NCBI GenBank assembly: GCA_020444175.1
Contig: JAHLLM010000043.1
Coordinates: forward strand, 1-45,719
Source: Desulfobulbaceae bacterium
Lineage (GTDB): Bacteria > Desulfobacterota > Desulfobulbia > Desulfobulbales > SURF-16
Length of the DNA stretch: 45,719 bases
Reading direction: 5' to 3'
In this document: positions 1 to 7,074 of the stretch, piece by piece
How the letters are laid out: each line of letters begins with the position of its first letter
How positions within the stretch are numbered: position 1 is the stretch's first letter
Program-made: the position numbers and the translations under genes
The notes under the pieces: generated by a model
The model's input: the letters and a program-made list of their open reading frames with translations, nothing else
Database searches by the model: none
What the model was told of the DNA's origin: nothing

Positions 1-434
1 GCTATTTTGCACAATTTCTTCGCTTTTTCCCTCAATTATTTTGATCAGGCTCAATGGTTCCACCTCAATAAAATCGCCTTTTTCTTTGGCTATTTCGATA
101 TCTTCTACAGACAGTGTAAGTAAAATTTTTGCCAACTCTTTAAAGGCCACTAATTCTTTTTTTGATAAGTTCGATTTTTCGTTTTTTGCAAAACGTTTTT
201 TGCAAACCCATGAATAAAAATGGCTCTGTCTTCTTTTTTGAAGCAAATAATGGTTCTTCCGCTACCACTCTTGCCTTGGCCTTCAAATCGAATTCTTTTT
301 TTGTAAATATGCCCACCCAAATTTGCATCAAAATTACCAGCCTCAACTTCCTTCAAAGCTGTGACTAGCCCATTTTCCGAAATTTTCTGTTTTGAAACCC
401 ATTTTGAGAAATGTCTAGTCATTAGCTTTTTCAT
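1..434 (-). pseudogene. RelE/HigB-type toxin gene, frameshifted and running off the window edge
   Basis: The gene starts at an ATG at 434 and reads MKKLMTRHFSKW..., with the LGG, RFEGQGKSGSGRT and AIFIHGFAKN motifs of the RelE/HigB-like toxins (mRNA interferases that act at the ribosome; PF06296-type). After FAKN the frame goes astray and stops at 150-152. The expected C-terminus (SNLSKKELVAFKELAKILL...GDFIEV) is present in another frame from about 178 down to base 1 without a stop. The shift is explained by a 14-bp tandem duplication at 181-208: deleting one unit restores FAKNEKSNLSKKEL. In this family the toxin gene usually precedes its HTH antitoxin gene, which would lie off the left edge. 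A longer in-frame extension exists up to 509 but has no family similarity. I infer an inactivated toxin, since the C-terminal helix is lost. A sequencing error or a switchable slip cannot be excluded. Confidence 0.75.
181..208. repeat. 14-bp tandem duplication inside the toxin gene
   Basis: Two adjacent 14-nt units (181-194 and 195-208) match at 13 of 14 positions. Each has the form gttttttgcaaaNc, where N is a in the first unit and c in the second. The second copy adds 14 nt, which is not a multiple of three, and so causes the frameshift of the toxin gene. Replication slippage between short repeats is the simplest origin. Confidence 0.85.
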
Positions 435-438
435 AATC

Positions 439-465
439 AAACTATAGCACCTAGTGCCATAGTTT
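439..465. promoter_or_regulatory. Palindromic operator-like site upstream of the toxin gene
   Basis: The arms AAACTATAGCAC (439-450) and GTGCCATAGTTT (454-465) are inverted with 11 of 12 matches around a 3-nt spacer. The site sits 5 nt upstream of the toxin start at 434. Toxin-antitoxin operons are usually repressed by the antitoxin binding such a palindrome over the promoter, so this is a plausible autoregulatory operator. The binding protein is not in the window. Confidence 0.5.
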
Positions 466-513
466 TCAACCAAAGCTCGTACAAATAAATAAAAAACACT
501 AGGGTTCAATTAA

Positions 514-550
514 GGAGACTACTGGATTCGAACCTGCGATCATGCTTGTC
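514..550 (-). other. tRNA/tmRNA 3'-end-like remnant, possible attachment-site scar
   Basis: Read on the minus strand this stretch contains GACAAGCATG, then GCAGGTTCGAATCC, then a GTCTCC end. The order resembles the 3' part of tmRNA (AAGCATG segment, T-arm with TTCGA, acceptor CTCC) with the intervening segment deleted. No CCA and no complete cloverleaf are present. Such fragments are left where integrative elements recombine at the 3' end of tRNA or tmRNA genes. The sequence similarity is seen directly; the att interpretation is inference. Confidence 0.35.
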
Positions 551-635
551 TATTAAGGTTTTGCTGGGTGCTTGCAACTAAGTTGCAACAATTAATTTCT
601 TTTTAGATGTCAAAGTTAAGCCTGATTTTTTCTCA

Positions 636-669
636 ACAACAAGAGTCAAGGGCAGATCTGACCCCTTTT
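636..669 (+). repeat. Imperfect inverted repeat, left copy
   Basis: This 34-nt sequence (acaacaagagtcaa...gacccctttt) recurs inverted at 1651-1684 with 29 of 34 matches. The outer 14 and the inner 10 positions are identical, and the differences lie in the middle. The pair flanks the orphan gene at 857-1459. Repeats of the GGGGTCA...TTGACTC type are scattered between genes in many Proteobacteria, but I cannot assign this one to a named family. Confidence 0.7.
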
Positions 670-856
670 CTCACATACCGATGCCCCCCCTAAACGAATA
701 AAAAAAAAATTTTTTGGGACTCCAGCTGGGAAAATGGCCGATCGAAAGCTACTCTATTCTTAGCACCTAGCTACAAATTGCATTTACAAACACCTCGACA
801 TGAAGTGTAATAAATTGTATCATTGCTTGCATCATTATACTTCCAGATGGGAAAAT

Positions 857-1459
857 ATGAAAATGTATAAACTTGCAATAAAATTATCTATGATTTTCAT
901 CCTTTTTTATCCAAGCTTTAGTAATGCTGATAAAGCGATGCAATTAATGCTTGGAGAATTTGATGCTCATTCAAGAAATGAACGAATTGAACTAGCAGTG
1001 GATATTCTGAATTATATTAACAAATTAGCAAACTATCTACCCACTCAGAAACCATCTGAAATAGAATGGGTGAACAAAGAACTAAACTCAATCCATAAAC
1101 TTGATGATAAGGAAGCAGCTTTTTCAAGAATGGTAGATTTACGATTCACGCCAGAATATAGCCACCGAGAGTCGAGCAATCTATTTATGCAAATCAATAA
1201 TGCACTTAAATGCGCAGCAAACAAAGAGTCAGAGATTAAACAGGAAATGTCATGCTGGGCGCTAGCTGGCTTACTTATGAAGAATCCAGAAATCGAAGAT
1301 TCATTAAAAATATTATTAGATAGTGGGAGGATTCCCAAAGATATAGAGAAAAACATGTATGGGGGTGATATTACACGGTTTGCTCAATGGCTTGCAATCT
1401 ACGAAAAAGGGATATATGAATACATCCTTGTTCCATATCTAGCAAACAAGATTCAGTAA
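857..1459 (+). CDS. Secreted protein of unknown function
   Basis: I do not recognise this protein of 200 residues. It begins MKMYKLAIKLSMIFILFYPSFSNA, a good Sec signal peptide (lysines, hydrophobic core, small residues before the likely cut), so the mature protein should be periplasmic or exported. The ORF could be extended upstream to 800, but that would bury the signal peptide behind 19 extra residues, so I chose the internal ATG; 863 is also possible. The mature part is mostly charged and helical with two cysteines (in LKCAANKE and MSCWALAG) that could form a disulfide. No enzymatic motif is visible. Its base composition is much more AT-rich than the biosynthetic genes further on, and it lies alone between two inverted 34-nt repeats. 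These facts suggest acquisition by transfer. It is a believable gene because of the long open frame and signal peptide. Confidence 0.6.
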   Translation: MKMYKLAIKLSMIFILFYPSFSNADKAMQLMLGEFDAHSRNERIELAVDILNYINKLANYLPTQKPSEIEWVNKELNSIHKLDDKEAAFSRMVDLRFTPEYSHRESSNLFMQINNALKCAANKESEIKQEMSCWALAGLLMKNPEIEDSLKILLDSGRIPKDIEKNMYGGDITRFAQWLAIYEKGIYEYILVPYLANKIQ

Positions 1460-1837
1460 TGCAATTTATTTGTAGTTGTTCAGTTCAATCTTGATCATTC
1501 ATTCATGATGGATAGCCAGAAACAGTATAGCAATACCATTTGGTCAACCATTTTGTATTTTTAGATCCATCGACAATCTTAAACGTTTCAGCAAACCCCG
1601 TAAGTCAATACTTCCTGAGTTGCGTCAAGTTTAGTGCAACCTGCTTTGTTAAAAGGGGTCAAGTCGGCTTTTGACTCTTGTTGTAAATGTTACTTACGGA
1701 ACATGCAATTCGGCATTTTACTATTATATCATTTGGTTAACGCAGCCCGCCCCCAAACTGAAACTGTGTTTCACCACGAATGTGTGTGGCTTGGTCCTTA
1801 TGTTTCTGAACCCACGATCTATTAGTTCCTCTAAAAT
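1460..1837. other. Gene-free AT-rich stretch
   Basis: I see no convincing gene here. Short open frames at 1634-1904 lack ribosome sites and any protein-like character. The only structure is the right copy of the inverted repeat (1651-1684) and a small GTTGC/GCAAC inverted pair at about 1619-1640. Confidence 0.5.
1651..1684 (-). repeat. Imperfect inverted repeat, right copy
   Basis: This is the inverted partner of 636-669 (29 of 34 matches). The similarity does not extend inward or outward beyond the 34 nt, so it behaves as a discrete end sequence and not as the edge of a larger duplication. Confidence 0.7.
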
Positions 1838-2347
1838 TTATTCTCTTGATACGGGTAACAATACAATATCAAATTCAAAACTCACATCACCACCTTTGGG
1901 GTAATGTTGAGTGATTAGTTCTTCATGTCCTTGTGCAGTTATTCTCATATGAATATGTGGCAAACGGCTGGCATAGTTAGTCGGACGGTTGCTTTCAAAG
2001 CTGTACTTCCCGTTGTTGTCAGCGATAACGGTTGCCCGATGGGCATCATCATATTCACCATTACTATTTACCAACCAGAATTCAAGCTTTGCCTTGGGAA
2101 GAGGAGCGCACTTATTTGTAGACAACACTCTTCCCTTTAACAAATATCCAGTTCCTACCTTATCTCGTATGGGTGCATTGGGCCGATAAAATGGTCCTAT
2201 CTCATCAAATGAAGTTGGTTCACAATTTTTAGTTATGGAAGTATTTGAAGAATTGTCACAAGAACAGAAGACAAGAATAAACAGACAAAATAAAATGTTA
2301 CTGCCTTGTATTGGGGAATTACGTATCCAGAAAAACTTATTTTTCAA
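1838..2347 (-). CDS. Lipoprotein intradiol ring-cleavage dioxygenase-like protein
   Basis: This 169-residue protein has a membrane-lipoprotein signal: a hydrophobic run ILFCLFILVFCSC with candidate lipobox cysteines near residues 28-30. It is followed by a short intradiol dioxygenase core. The family motifs GPFYRP (about 52-57) and RLPHIHMRI (about 128-136) supply the usual non-heme Fe(III) ligands, two tyrosines (in GPFY and in TNYASR) and the two histidines of HIH. The KGRV, KLEFW and GKYSFES strands match the beta-sandwich. Cytoplasmic family members open catechol or protocatechuate rings. A surface-anchored version in an anaerobe or facultative organism has an unclear substrate, so I name only the fold and likely iron site. 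It is monocistronic, on the minus strand, in the accessory strip. An 11-G run lies about 70 nt upstream of its start. Confidence 0.75.
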   Translation of the reverse strand: MKNKFFWIRNSPIQGSNILFCLFILVFCSCDNSSNTSITKNCEPTSFDEIGPFYRPNAPIRDKVGTGYLLKGRVLSTNKCAPLPKAKLEFWLVNSNGEYDDAHRATVIADNNGKYSFESNRPTNYASRLPHIHMRITAQGHEELITQHYPKGGDVSFEFDIVLLPVSRE

Positions 2348-2417
2348 TTCCTTAACCTCTTCTGATGTGTGAAAAAAAGATCAAGCTGAACGTGAAAGTA
2401 ATCGGCTCATCGGAATC

Positions 2418-2428
2418 GGGGGGGGGGG
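2418..2428. repeat. Poly-G tract of 11 bases
   Basis: Eleven consecutive G residues lie about 70 nt upstream of the dioxygenase start (poly-C on its coding strand). Such tracts slip readily and can tune promoters, but no -10/-35 pair can be placed around it with confidence. Confidence 0.6.
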
Positions 2429-2569
2429 CAGGTATTGAAAAATAAGTTTTCCCAAAATCGCTCATCAGCCTCACCCTTTACAGATTTTGATTGTTATAGG
2501 CAAATTAGTCGTTTATGTCAACTTCTGTTTGATAGGATTTGGGAACGGAAATTCTAACTCTTCTTTGAT

Positions 2570-2602
2570 AAAAAAAGAAAAGCCCTTATTTCTAAGGGCT
2601 TT
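2570..2602 (-). terminator. Rho-independent terminator of the tRNA-Leu gene
   Basis: A 10-bp perfect stem (AAAGCCCTTA / TAAGGGCTTT, 2579-2602) with a 4-nt loop is followed on the minus strand by a T-rich tail (2570-2578). It sits 34 nt past the tRNA-Leu 3' end, in the right orientation to end its transcription. Confidence 0.85.
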
Positions 2603-2635
2603 AAGGACTTATCCGAACATTATCGGACTATATGC

Positions 2636-2722
2636 TGGTGCCGGAGGTCGGAATCGAACCGACACGGAGCGAACTCCGCTGGATTTTGAGTCCAGTGCGT
2701 CTACCAGTTTCACCACTCCGGC
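2636..2722 (-). tRNA. tRNA-Leu, anticodon CAA
   Basis: On the minus strand the acceptor 5' arm GCCGGAG pairs with CTCCGGC, followed by discriminator A and an encoded CCA (2636-2638). The anticodon loop reads CTCAAAA, giving anticodon CAA for UUG codons. A long variable arm (CGGAG TTCG CTCCG) confirms a class II leucine tRNA, and the T-arm has GGTTCGATTCC. The total length of 87 nt is normal. The accessory region lies immediately on its 3' side. Confidence 0.97.
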
Positions 2723-2968
2723 AAATTTTTTGTTTTCGTATTGCAACAATACCTGAAACACTAAAACGCATCGTTGTCACACAGGGTCTAATTATCCTGT
2801 TTCCTTAAATTTTTCAACCAAAATTGATGGATTTTCAAAAAGTTCTGAAGCTGACCATCCTCCAGCGATCACCAAGTTACATGGGTGTCGGGGCGATTGA
2901 GTGTTTTTTTACCCTGAAGGGCATAAAAGTAAAATCGTCAAACCGGAGGGATCTTTAGTCCTCGCCCT

Positions 2969-3466
2969 CTATCTTTCACAAATCCCCCGGAAAATATGAC
3001 GGAGTGTCTTATCATCGAGTTTGGCAGAGAGCTGCTCCTCATACTCGTCAGCAGCGTCAATAAATTCATGCATGGACATGGACTCAGCATCTTCCTCGCC
3101 TTGGCTGTCGACAAAAACAACCTTGCCGGGCTCCAGATTAACCTGGCTGCCCCGCTTGTTATCCAACCAGCGGTCACAGTCATCATGGCTGCCGGCAAAG
3201 AGAAAATAGAGTTCATTGCCTTTCTTGAGACTGATAAGCCTGTAACCGCTTCCCAGATCATATTTAAGACAATTTCTGACCCTGAGTTCTCCATGTTTGG
3301 TCAGCTTGCTTTTCACTTCAAGAGCCGACATTCCGTACTTTGCTATATCGTGGATTATTTTTTCAGCGCGGTCTGCAGCGACGGCAGCCTTTTTATCGGC
3401 TGTCAGCAGGCTTTTAAGCTGCTTATCAAAAAGAGATGTCCGGTATATAAAATGGTCTTTTTCCAT
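2969..3466 (-). CDS. RelE-fold-like protein with acidic C-terminal extension
   Basis: This 165-residue protein begins MEKDHFIYRTSLFDKQLKSLL after an AGGA ribosome site. The first 105 residues look like the RelE/ParE superfamily: an N-terminal helical pair, then LRVRNCLKYDLGSGYRLISL, NELYFLFAGSHDDCDRWL, the strand pattern and H-D-D segment seen in RelE-like ribosome-dependent nucleases. After about residue 115 comes an acidic tail (SQGEEDAESMSMHEFIDAADEYEEQ), which a simple toxin does not have. No antitoxin gene is adjacent: pgsA is upstream and tRNA-Leu downstream. It could therefore be a domesticated RelE-fold protein or a solitary toxin. The fold assignment is by pattern only. Confidence 0.6.
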   Translation of the reverse strand: MEKDHFIYRTSLFDKQLKSLLTADKKAAVAADRAEKIIHDIAKYGMSALEVKSKLTKHGELRVRNCLKYDLGSGYRLISLKKGNELYFLFAGSHDDCDRWLDNKRGSQVNLEPGKVVFVDSQGEEDAESMSMHEFIDAADEYEEQLSAKLDDKTLRHIFRGICER

Positions 3467-3541
3467 AATTCCTGGAAAACGGGCTGCCGGAAAACAGCCA
3501 AAAAAGGCATAGCGCCGTCAGGAAGTTGCCAGGGAAGAGTC

Positions 3542-3571
3542 AGTTTATATCGCTATGAGACGATATAAACT
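3542..3571. repeat. Hairpin over the pgsA stop codon
   Basis: The 11-nt perfect arms AGTTTATATCG (3542-3552) and CGATATAAACT (3561-3571) flank an 8-nt loop containing the pgsA stop codon. There is no T tract on the minus strand, so it is not a classical terminator. A role in mRNA 3'-end stability or in limiting read-through to the next gene is possible. Confidence 0.6.
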
Positions 3572-4119
3572 TTCTTGAAGCGGTAGAAATAATCAATCCC
3601 CGACCAGATCGTTAACAAGAGAGCGATATAAAGAAGCACCAGGCCAATTTGATGGAGATAGGGAATGGGCAATACTCCGGCAGGGAACATGAGGGTGCCA
3701 AGGGCTATAAGCTGAATGACACTTTTCCACTTGCCGAGTTTACTGGCTGATATGACAAGCCCGGAGGAGGCGGCAACACCGCGCAAACCCGTTACAATAA
3801 GCTCGCGGGAGAGGATAACAAAGGCGACCCAGGCGGGCATCCGGCCCAGGGGGATCAACATAACAAGAGCGGCAGCGACCAGCACCTTGTCGGCCAATGG
3901 GTCCATTAATTTGCCAAGAACCGATTCCACCTGATACTTTCTGGCAATATATCCATCGGCAAGATCAGTAAAAGCTGCGGTTGTGTATAAAATAAACCCG
4001 ACAAGCCTTACCCACATCTCAGCTCCGGGATAGAGACAAAAAACAAGCAGAGGTGCAACAAGGAATCTGTAGCCTGTCAGCAAATTGGGAACGTGGGCAA
4101 TCCCTGTCACAAAATACAC
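3553..4119 (-). CDS. pgsA: CDP-diacylglycerol--glycerol-3-phosphate 3-phosphatidyltransferase
   Basis: This 188-residue inner-membrane enzyme makes phosphatidylglycerol phosphate from CDP-diacylglycerol and sn-glycerol 3-phosphate, the committed step to phosphatidylglycerol and cardiolipin. The CDP-alcohol phosphotransferase signature is complete: D-L-A-D-G-Y-I-A-R, then G and D-x3-D in GKLMDPLADKV, whose aspartates bind metal and CMP. About five to six hydrophobic segments and PNLLTGYRF at the N-terminus are typical. The length matches the family. The start at 4119 gives MYFVTGIAHVPNLLTG; a few residues less would also fit. It lies 15 nt downstream of the transglycosylase gene and is probably cotranscribed with it. 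Confidence 0.95.
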   Translation of the reverse strand: MYFVTGIAHVPNLLTGYRFLVAPLLVFCLYPGAEMWVRLVGFILYTTAAFTDLADGYIARKYQVESVLGKLMDPLADKVLVAAALVMLIPLGRMPAWVAFVILSRELIVTGLRGVAASSGLVISASKLGKWKSVIQLIALGTLMFPAGVLPIPYLHQIGLVLLYIALLLTIWSGIDYFYRFKKVYIVS

Positions 4120-4134
4120 CTTTTTCCCTTTATT

Positions 4135-4746
4135 TTAACCGCCTTTCTTGAACACTGCATAAGCCCTGTACCGCCTGTAGTTGCGCAACACTCTGTTAAC
4201 ATAGTTGATAGTTTCCGGAAATTTTGGGATGCGCCCATTTCTTTTTACCTGTTCCGGTCCGGCATTATAAGCAGCAAGCGCGAGTTCCAGATCATTATTA
4301 AAGGTATCGAGCATTTTCCGAAGATAGGTCGTTCCCCCTCGAATGTTCTGCTTTGGGTCAAAAGGGTCTTTCACGTTCATATCTTTGGCCGTGCCGGGCA
4401 TAAGCTGCATCAACCCCTGGGCGCCCTTTTCGGAAATGGCAAGATAATCGAAATTCGATTCTGCTTTAATGACAGCCTTGATCAATAAAGGATCAATTTG
4501 ATAGCGCTCGGCCACAAGCGCGATATAGGGTTCGTATTCTCTGGGGTCGATAACTCGTCCGGACTTGGCCCGAAGAAGTTTTGCACGAAGACGATCAACA
4601 CGAACGTAGCGCCTGTCGTCAGGAACGTTGGAAAAATGCACCCCACCGCGCTCATCTACAAATGTATACATTGCGGCATGGCCGGTAACGGCATAAAGGA
4701 CAGCCGACAGAAACATTGCGAGCCATGCCTTTATTAAAACAGACAT
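4135..4746 (-). CDS. Lytic transglycosylase (SLT domain) with DUF4124-like N-terminus
   Basis: This 203-residue exported protein has a signal peptide to about residue 24 (...AVTGHAA). A short DUF4124-like beta segment follows (MYTFVDERGGVHFSNVP, 26-42), then a soluble-lytic-transglycosylase domain (about 73-190). The catalytic glutamate is E96 in IKAESNFD, and the family motifs GAQGLMQLMPGTA and ALAAYNAGP are intact. The enzyme cleaves the MurNAc-GlcNAc bond of peptidoglycan, leaving 1,6-anhydro ends, in the periplasm. It lies between the aldolase and pgsA genes on the same strand. Confidence 0.92.
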   Translation of the reverse strand: MSVLIKAWLAMFLSAVLYAVTGHAAMYTFVDERGGVHFSNVPDDRRYVRVDRLRAKLLRAKSGRVIDPREYEPYIALVAERYQIDPLLIKAVIKAESNFDYLAISEKGAQGLMQLMPGTAKDMNVKDPFDPKQNIRGGTTYLRKMLDTFNNDLELALAAYNAGPEQVKRNGRIPKFPETINYVNRVLRNYRRYRAYAVFKKGG

Positions 4747-4782
4747 GACTCTATTATAATGTCTAAACGAAAAACCGTCAGC

Positions 4783-5427
4783 TTACTTTTTTCTTTTTTC
4801 CCAATCCGCCAGGAAATTCTCTATGCCGATATCGGTCAAGGGATGTTTCGCCAGCTGGGCAATAACCTTATAAGGGATGGTACAAATATCCGCTCCGATA
4901 AGGGCTGAATCAAGAACATGAACAGGATTGCGAATACTGGCGACAATCACTTCGGTCTGATAGCCGTAGTTATCGTAGATGGTCATAATATCACTGACCA
5001 GGTCCATACCGGTCAAGGAAATGTCATCAAGCCTGCCGACAAAGGGACTGACATAGGAAGCTCCCGCTTTGGCGGCAAGCAGGGCCTGGGAAGCGGAGAA
5101 AACCAGGGTAACATTTGTTTTGATCCCTTCTGAGGCAAACTGCTTCACCGCCTTGAGTCCTTCGGTGATCATCGGCACTTTGATTACGATATTGGGATGC
5201 AGGGCGGCAAGCTCCCTTCCCTCGGCAAGCATGCCTTCTGCTTCAAGGCTGACCACTTCGGCACTGATCGGGCCGTCAACCGTGGCGCAGATTTCTTTTA
5301 AAATTTCTTCAAACGGTTTATCTTCCCTGGCAATCAGCGAAGGGTTTGTCGTCACCCCATCAACCATTCCCATGTCCACGCCTTTCTTGATTTCATCAAT
5401 ATTTGCGGTATCAATAAAAAACTTCAT
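4783..5427 (-). CDS. fsa: Fructose-6-phosphate aldolase / small transaldolase
   Basis: This 214-residue protein is the size of the TalC/MipB/Fsa subfamily of transaldolases. It begins [16 protein letters not shown] and contains [11 protein letters not shown], the Schiff-base lysine in IKVPM (about residue 84), [26 protein letters not shown] and the C-terminal [11 protein letters not shown] block. Members either cleave fructose 6-phosphate to dihydroxyacetone and glyceraldehyde 3-phosphate or act as transaldolase in the pentose phosphate pathway. Sequence reading alone does not separate the two. Its start overlaps the end of the YHS gene by 4 nt (ATGA), showing translational coupling. Confidence 0.93.
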   Translation of the reverse strand: MKFFIDTANIDEIKKGVDMGMVDGVTTNPSLIAREDKPFEEILKEICATVDGPISAEVVSLEAEGMLAEGRELAALHPNIVIKVPMITEGLKAVKQFASEGIKTNVTLVFSASQALLAAKAGASYVSPFVGRLDDISLTGMDLVSDIMTIYDNYGYQTEVIVASIRNPVHVLDSALIGADICTIPYKVIAQLAKHPLTDIGIENFLADWEKRKK

Positions 5428-5735
5428 TCATTTTCTCCTTCATGTTTGTGTCCCGCTTCCGTGTCATGGACTTTATCTGCTAAGAATTCCTGGCAGCATT
5501 TATTGCTGCAAAAATAATATTTTTTGCCGTTTTTGACTGCAGGTATTGCCTGCTTTTGAGGTACATATGTATGGCAGACCGGGTCTTCAACAAGTATATC
5601 CTGGCTTGTAGAAGACTTGTCAGCAACCGATTTCGGAGGCTGCTGCTCCTGGGTCTTGCTCTTTTTGCCGCCGAAAAGCAACCTGTATAAAAGATAAAAA
5701 AGAACTCCCAGAACAATTAGTTTTACCGGGCTCAT
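5424..5735 (-). CDS. Membrane-anchored YHS-domain protein
   Basis: This 103-residue protein has an N-terminal membrane segment ([18 protein letters not shown], about 5-22), a polar linker and a YHS/TRASH-like domain (about 48-88). That domain holds DPVCHTYVP and [15 protein letters not shown], whose cysteines suggest binding of a metal ion. The tail is rich in His and Glu. YHS domains occur in metal handling and cofactor proteins; no specific partner is indicated. It overlaps folK (5732-5735) and the aldolase gene (5424-5427) by 4 nt each, so the three are one translational unit. Confidence 0.85.
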   Translation of the reverse strand: MSPVKLIVLGVLFYLLYRLLFGGKKSKTQEQQPPKSVADKSSTSQDILVEDPVCHTYVPQKQAIPAVKNGKKYYFCSNKCCQEFLADKVHDTEAGHKHEGENE

Positions 5736-6223
5736 TTTCCCTCCCAGGCGATCTGCCTGCAGGCAGTGGTATCCGCTCTTTTTTCCAGCATCTCTCTTGT
5801 TGTCTGTCCCAAAACAGGATGAATATAATCCGGCGCCACACTCGCCAGCGGCGCCAGCACGAAAAGCCGGTTTTCGATTTCAGGATGCGGAAGGCTGAGG
5901 GCGTGCTTTTTCATCACCACATCATCGTAATAGAGCAGATCAAGGTCAACTGTTCTGTCTTTACCCTTTTGACGGTCCCGGCCCAGAAGCGCTTCAACAG
6001 CCAGCATTTTCTCAAGCAAGACATCCGGGGTCAGCTCTGTTTCCAGAATACCGACTGCATTGGTAAACAAGAAATCACTTTCCATGCCGACCGGCTCGGT
6101 CAGAAATGGAGGTGAAAGAGCCAAAGCAACACCGGCCTCCTCCTGGAGTTTTCGCCAGGCAAGAAGCAGGTTTTGCCGTCCGTCCCCAAGGTTGGAACCA
6201 AGCCCTATAAAGGCACGCGCCAC
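5732..6223 (-). CDS. folK: 2-amino-4-hydroxy-6-hydroxymethyldihydropteridine pyrophosphokinase
   Basis: This 163-residue HPPK transfers pyrophosphate from ATP to 6-hydroxymethyl-7,8-dihydropterin in folate synthesis. The N-terminal FIGLGSNLGDGRQNL, the central NAVGILET, LLGRDRQKGKDRTVDLDLLYY (with the catalytic D-x-D magnesium pair) and the LPHPEIENRLFVLAPL block are all present. Length and order are normal. It follows dapB by about 40 nt and overlaps the YHS gene by 4 nt. No folP is adjacent. Confidence 0.96.
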   Translation of the reverse strand: MARAFIGLGSNLGDGRQNLLLAWRKLQEEAGVALALSPPFLTEPVGMESDFLFTNAVGILETELTPDVLLEKMLAVEALLGRDRQKGKDRTVDLDLLYYDDVVMKKHALSLPHPEIENRLFVLAPLASVAPDYIHPVLGQTTREMLEKRADTTACRQIAWEGK

Positions 6224-6264
6224 TGTTTGATTACCTTTTAATCAGAGATACGTATGCAGGACGA

Positions 6265-7074
6265 CTAAACATCGCCTAAGCCAAGCACGTCAAACATGGA
6301 GTACATGCCGTTTGCCTTGCCGGAAACCCAGGCTGCGGCAACCGCTGCACCACGGGCAAAATTGTCCCTGTTGTGAGCGCGATGGGTCAGCTCGATCCTT
6401 TCGCCGGGACCGGCAAAATAAACCGTATGCTCTCCAACAATATCACCGCCTCTGATGGTCTGTATGCCTATCTCGTCGTCGGTCCGCTCGCCAATGATAC
6501 CATTTCTCTCGTAAACACCTACTTTCTGCAGATCCCGCCCCACGCCAAGAGCCGCCATCTCGCCGAGTTTCAGGGCCGTGCCGCTCGGTGCATCTTTTTT
6601 CATGCGGTGATGGGCTTCGACAATTTCGATGTCATAATCATTGCCGAGAATTTCAGCCACCTTCTGGGTGATTTTGAAAAGAACATTGACACCCACCGCC
6701 ATGTTGGGCGCCTGGACAATGACTATATCCTTTGCAAGCACCTTGAGATCAGCCAGATTTTCCTGGCTCAGTCCAGTGGTTCCAATGACCATTGCTTTTT
6801 TATGGGCTGCGGCTATTTTGGCAAACTTCATGGTTGCTTCGTGAAAGGTGAAATCAATAATCACATCGCCCTGATCGATGATTGATTCCAGTCCGGCAGC
6901 TATAGGAATTCCCTGGTTGCCGTAACCGCCCACATCACCCATATCCTGTCCCACAAACGGACTTCCCTCCTGCTCAAAACCGCCAACGAGATGGAGATCG
7001 CTGTTCTGGGTCACCATATAACCTATACGCCTTCCCATTCGACCGGCAGCGCCGGCCACGATAACTTTTGTCAT
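6265..7074 (-). CDS. dapB: 4-hydroxy-tetrahydrodipicolinate reductase
   Basis: This 269-residue cytoplasmic enzyme reduces 4-hydroxy-tetrahydrodipicolinate with NAD(P)H in the diaminopimelate route to lysine and peptidoglycan. The Rossmann start VIVAGAAGRMGRR, DFTFHEATM, GTTGLS, APNMAVGVN and the signature EAHHRMKKDAPSGTA (with catalytic His and Lys) are intact. It lies downstream of dapA, separated by 118 nt without a clear terminator. Confidence 0.97.
   Translation of the reverse strand: MTKVIVAGAAGRMGRRIGYMVTQNSDLHLVGGFEQEGSPFVGQDMGDVGGYGNQGIPIAAGLESIIDQGDVIIDFTFHEATMKFAKIAAAHKKAMVIGTTGLSQENLADLKVLAKDIVIVQAPNMAVGVNVLFKITQKVAEILGNDYDIEIVEAHHRMKKDAPSGTALKLGEMAALGVGRDLQKVGVYERNGIIGERTDDEIGIQTIRGGDIVGEHTVYFAGPGERIELTHRAHNRDNFARGAAVAAAWVSGKANGMYSMFDVLGLGDV

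Noticed and set aside
1634-1904. Small plus-strand open frames
   Set aside because: They overlap the repeat and the dioxygenase gene end, without ribosome sites or protein-like sequence.
2487-2756. 89-codon plus-strand open frame
   Set aside because: It spans the tRNA-Leu gene and its terminator in antisense.
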